NCBI GenBank assembly: GCA_029964075.1
Contig: CM057142.1
Coordinates: forward strand, 32,614,392 to 32,678,391
Length of the DNA: 64,000 bases
Direction: 5' to 3'
Source: Patiria pectinifera
Taxonomy: Eukaryota > Echinodermata > Asteroidea > Valvatida > Asterinidae
This document shows positions 60,406 to 64,000 of this stretch, in pieces; position 1 is the stretch's first letter; every line of letters starts with the position of its first letter. Position numbers and translations under genes: made by a program. The notes under the pieces were generated by a model. The model saw nothing but the letters and a program-made list of their open reading frames with translations. It was not told where the DNA came from and did not search any database.

Positions 60406-60669
60406 TTTACTATACCTCATACATATTCAATTGCCGATTTTTTTATATATATAATTATGCAAGTTTCGGAGAAACTTGTACAGCTCACCAAAAGAATATT
60501 GTTGCTCAACTTCACTAGTTCGGTTCGTTGGCAATACAGTAACTACAGTTGTAAATACAGTTGTTGTGTACAACTTTCTTTTGTACAGGAGGCATCTTTA
60601 TTGTCCATAAATTTTCTCCAGTCCGGCAATTATATAATTTACGCAAACCGTGCCACCAAGCATCTCTCT

Positions 60670-60790
60670 TGGGCGATGTTCGCGCGTGCGTACTACACAC
60701 GTGCGACAGTTCCTTGACTGCTTTGTAAGGCGCATGCGTAGTAGACTGTCGCACGGGTAGCCCATGCGACAGTCTACCATGCATGCGTAT
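60670..60790. repeat. Repeats with GTGCGACAGT and GACTGTCGCAC in both orientations
   Basis: CACGTGCGACAGT (about 60698), GTAGACTGTCGCACGGG (about 60739) and CCATGCGACAGTCTAC (about 60762) can pair with each other. CpG- and GCATGC-rich. Not coding. Confidence 0.6.
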
Positions 60791-61113
60791 TTTAGCCTGC
60801 GCGTGAATCCTCGCGCGCGTGTTTGGTAAACAGCAAGAATAACATCTGGCACGTGATGGTGAATTGACCAGTGAGAGTTTGGCTCTCGATCATGAATATG
60901 TATGAGTATAGTAATAGGTATTAGGGCTGTCCATGTTAAAATAATTTTGTATTGACTATTTGAAACTGCGTTTGACCGAATATTAGAATATTCAAAACTC
61001 GGCAGTCAAGTTTACACATGCCAGCTGCAACTGAATGCCGCACCTGTCAAAAGTTGCACGCAAATCACGGCAGTTAAAATTTGTGAACGGCAATCGATGT
61101 TAGGGAGTGTTTT

Positions 61114-61533
61114 GCAGTATTTATTATACAACACCCGAATAAATCCCAGTCATCTGATTGGTGGATCGTTGATCACATGTCATTGAATTATTTGTACCAA
61201 CGCACGGCGCGTGCGCGGCGCGCAGCGCACAGTGCAATGGAAGTTCTATTGCACTGTGAATAGAACTTCCATTGCACGGTGTCGCTACATGTAGCTTCGC
61301 TCGTACCCCCCGCCCTGGTACGAGCGAACGGTGTCGCTGCTGCTGGTGGTGCCGCTGTTTTAAATCGAGATAAATTGAATATGATTGTTCTTAACCTGTC
61401 GAACAGTTTGCATTAATATAGATGTGACGAAGTTGTCGCACTTTAAACAGTTTTTAACCTGAATAAATTGGCTATTAAAAGTCAACCAATCAGATGACAA
61501 GGATTTATTCAGGTGTTATATAAAACAAATAAT
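61114..61533. mobile_element. 420-bp element with about 50-bp inverted ends
   Basis: Left ACACCCGAATAAATCC ... CATCTGATTGGT pairs with right ACCAATCAGATG ... GGATTTATTCAGGTGT. Inside are a palindrome GTGCAATGGAAGTTCTATTG / AGAACTTCCATTGCAC (about 61229-61275) and a hairpin TTCGCTCGTACC / GGTACGAGCGAA (about 61297-61331). Non-coding, with GC-rich middle. Confidence 0.75.
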
Positions 61534-61548
61534 GCATGTTTCACGTTC

Positions 61549-61667
61549 GTGCAATGGAAAGAATAATTTCATTCAGTGACAGATGAAATGTTCCATTCCA
61601 CTTGGCTTTGCCTCGTGGAATGGAACATTTCATCTGTCACCTCATGAAATTATTCTTACCATTGCAC
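61549..61667. repeat. Foldback 2, 119 bp with 53-bp arms
   Basis: Arms 61549-61601 and 61615-61667 begin GTGCAATGG and end ATTGCAC, with few mismatches and a 13-base loop. The GTGCAATGGAA terminus is the same as that of the palindrome inside the neighbouring element (61229-61275), so the two are related. Confidence 0.85.
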
Positions 61668-63659
61668 TCACAAACATTCATTATTTGTATAATAACTGTC
61701 AGTGGCTTTAACCTGCTAAAAGGATGGAAACAATGAACCACCGTCGCCCAAAAAAGTTACTGTCAACAAAAAGTGGCATAGTCTGACAATAAAGCACAGC
61801 AACTTTAGGATTAAAATAACAGCACAGTCATGTGTGTACATGCATAGTTTTTTATCTTTCGACTATCAAAACAGCAGAAAGCTATTTGAATATTCGGATG
61901 ATGATTGAATATTTGAATATTCGGTATATTCGGAGCACTTGTTGTAGGCCGAATTGAACCATATACATTTTTGTCAGCAACGATCATGATTCCCTCAAAT
62001 CCTGCAAGACTCATATTGGAAATTTTTTAGCTTCCATGTACGTGCACATGTAGAGTATCGCAAAATCTGACGTCAGCTGTCTTTGTTCTGCTGGTTCACT
62101 TGCTGGTCCGCATGCCGATGTCTTCACACACTTCACAGAGTACACGTGGCACACCTGGACTCTATAGTGGCTGGGCTATACTTCCTAATCCTCAATCCTT
62201 ATCAATTTCAATATCAATTTATATCAATTTTCAAAAACGGCCACGACCAGTCCATTTCCCCCCCTTCCCCCCGCAATTTTTGAAGAACAAATCAATATCT
62301 CTTCATCCATCCCAAAAATCAGACAAAAAAATCTAACATTCAGTGCGTCTTAATTCACAATTTTTTAAAGGTACATGTACATGTAGCCCTAAAGTATGCC
62401 TGAAAATATCATTTGAGCTCAGCATAAAAAACTTAAGGTTTGAGGATCTAAAATAATTGAAATTGTGCAAACATTTTGCATTCCAAGCTTTGAAATCATC
62501 CGTCTCATAAAAATTGCCTGTGTTAATAAAGCCAGCAGAACTGCATGAGATTCATATTTTTGTACAGAAGTACAAAACCTATCACAAGATGAGCAGATTT
62601 TTTCTTAACTCTCCTCTCGGCCTCACAATGTACATGTTCATTTTTTCATCAAAAGATATTTCTTGGAAATCAAATTAGCGACCATTGAAGGCACACGAAT
62701 AGTTTTGTGTTAGGCCCTGCAGCCTCTGTCAGTCCTCTGCTAATTACGCACACTCGCAAGTAGTCAAATATCAGGAGAAGCACGTGTCTTGCGGCTGGTG
62801 TTGTGCTGAAGTCAGAAGTTGCCTCGTGTTCAGCCCCAGGTTGTTCTTAGCTAATGACATTATAAAACAAACCAACATTCCAGACTAGATTATAACATGT
62901 GGACACGGGAGTTTGCATTCAGCTCCAGTGAGCAATTTCTCTTGATTCACATTGCAAAATTGTGAGGCGATTTTTCTTTATTAATGTACAAAATTTGGCA
63001 GATTACTAAACAAAAAATGCGATTTTGCCATGCAACATTTTTTTATTTGAAATTTGTCAATGATTTTTGACATCACTTGTTTTCTGATTTCCTTGGTTTT
63101 CTTGCACATTTTTGTTGAGAAGAAAATTCAGTTTTGGACTAAAACTTTTCACCAGACCTGATGTAGTTTGTCAATCCTACATGTAGTTCAAAATAAAAAA
63201 AACAACAACAAACAGTTTGAAAATTGAAATTTGCAATTGAAATTGAGAGTAACTACATTTAATTAATGCACAAAAAACATTCTGTTTCATTGTTGTAAAT
63301 GGGAAAAAAGTTTCTATAAAGAAGAACTTTAGTATAGAGATGAAAGTTTATTTATTTATCAAATGGTTTATTTTACTCTCCCGTCGCAGCCCAAAGGCTA
63401 AATTGTGGGCAGGTTTACACTGAAAACATTTTAAAAATAGACAGAGGTATTAAAACTGTATGCATTACAATAAAAAATAATTACAAGATCGGTAAAAAAT
63501 TATAATGAGAGTTAAAAAAATAATTGAAGTTGGACTTCAAATGGAATATAACTGTACCCATTGAAGAAGATGTATGAAACATACAGCTGGGAGCGAAAGA
63601 ATCTGGACTCACGCAACATATTTACATTTTTTCATTAGCTAGGTTTAGTGCGCTGATAG

Positions 63660-64000
63660 CGTGCTAACCAATCGTGGTTAGCGTGTGGTTAACGTGTGTG
63701 CATCTCAGTGTTTTTAATAGCGGCACTGACGGAATGACAGAGACAGGCTTCACGCGTGGCTTCACATGCTGGAAAACAGATTTGGCGCATTGTAAAGCCA
63801 CGCATGGGGAAGACATATTCTGCCTGTGGGGAAGACTGACTGCACATGGCCCAGGAAGACCAGCATTCTTTGCGCCTGGGTTGGCCGTCTTTGTGCTGTT
63901 CATTTCCCACAAGTCGGCAGCTGAATAATGTCCAATCATGGTGGAACAAGTCGCTACCTGCTCAACAAAAAGTCCAAACAAATGGTCGGCACCTTCTTGT
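63660..64000. other. GC-richer end of window, open in several frames
   Basis: An 84-codon + frame (63674-63928) and a 105-codon minus frame (63664-63981) overlap. Neither shows a family motif I recognise, and neither matches the expected next PLC beta exon. Composition changes from the AT-rich sequence before it, so an unseen repeat or element edge near 63650 is possible. Confidence 0.3.

Larger units (their letters stand above)
51801..64000 (+). other. PLC beta intron 4, incomplete in window (over 12.2 kb)
   Basis: Starts GTACGTAGG. No acceptor plus PLC beta exon 5 could be found before the window ends. It contains a tRNA-related repeat (52573-52717), a TGACGTCA-rich tandem region (53721-55163), a TTAA palindromic element (56352-56712), a CTCACGC repeat (57003-57340) and a cluster of long foldbacks (60251-61667). 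Confidence 0.8.

Overview
This is a window of animal nuclear DNA, AT-rich and almost entirely non-coding. Four spliced exons on the + strand (21146-21244, 35456-35533, 46938-47006, 51660-51800) join in phase 0 into the first 129 residues of a phospholipase C beta of the PLCB1-3 type. Their introns are 14.2, 11.4 and 4.7 kb; the fourth runs past the end of the window (more than 12 kb). Large introns, tRNA-derived SINEs, TTAA-flanked and hAT-type miniature transposons, TTAGGG repeats and very frequent TACATGTA and TAGGCCTA palindromes suggest a marine deuterostome invertebrate, perhaps an echinoderm. The species assignment is inference, not shown by the sequence.

Layout. 1-3.6 kb: GC-containing short repeats carrying GAGGGCGC in both orientations, otherwise AT-rich non-coding DNA. 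3.6-14.9 kb: a complex tandem-duplication region. It holds a 13-bp minisatellite (4762-5315), a roughly 415-bp tandem repeat (about 6560-8470), and repeated exon-like modules on the minus strand that keep splice-site-like ends (eight, four and four copies of three boxes) within three larger units near 8.47-9.6, 11.28-12.25 and 12.9-14.0 kb. 15-16.4 kb: small tandem duplications and ACGT-palindromic DNA. 17-20.2 kb: foldback and hAT-type miniature elements with inverted termini and perfect 8-bp target duplications. 20.6-21.1 kb: probable promoter and 5' leader of the PLC beta gene. 21.1-64 kb: the PLC beta gene, its introns filled with mobile elements. These include six copies of one TTAA-flanked family with a central perfect palindrome, a second TTAA element nested in a duplicated segment, a larger TTAA element, a tRNA SINE, a 480-bp inverted-terminal element, an array of TGACGTCA palindromes and a cluster of long foldbacks at 60.2-61.7 kb.

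The one firmly identified product is PLC beta, which in animals is activated by Gq and G-beta-gamma and hydrolyses PIP2 to IP3 and diacylglycerol. Only the beginning of its PH domain is in the window. The most unusual region is the minus-strand array of exon-like modules at 3.6-14 kb. I do not recognise it. Its reading frames carry stops in several copies, while splice-site-like ends, an RFX X-box-like motif and a GTAAGT-plus-hairpin motif recur in the copies.
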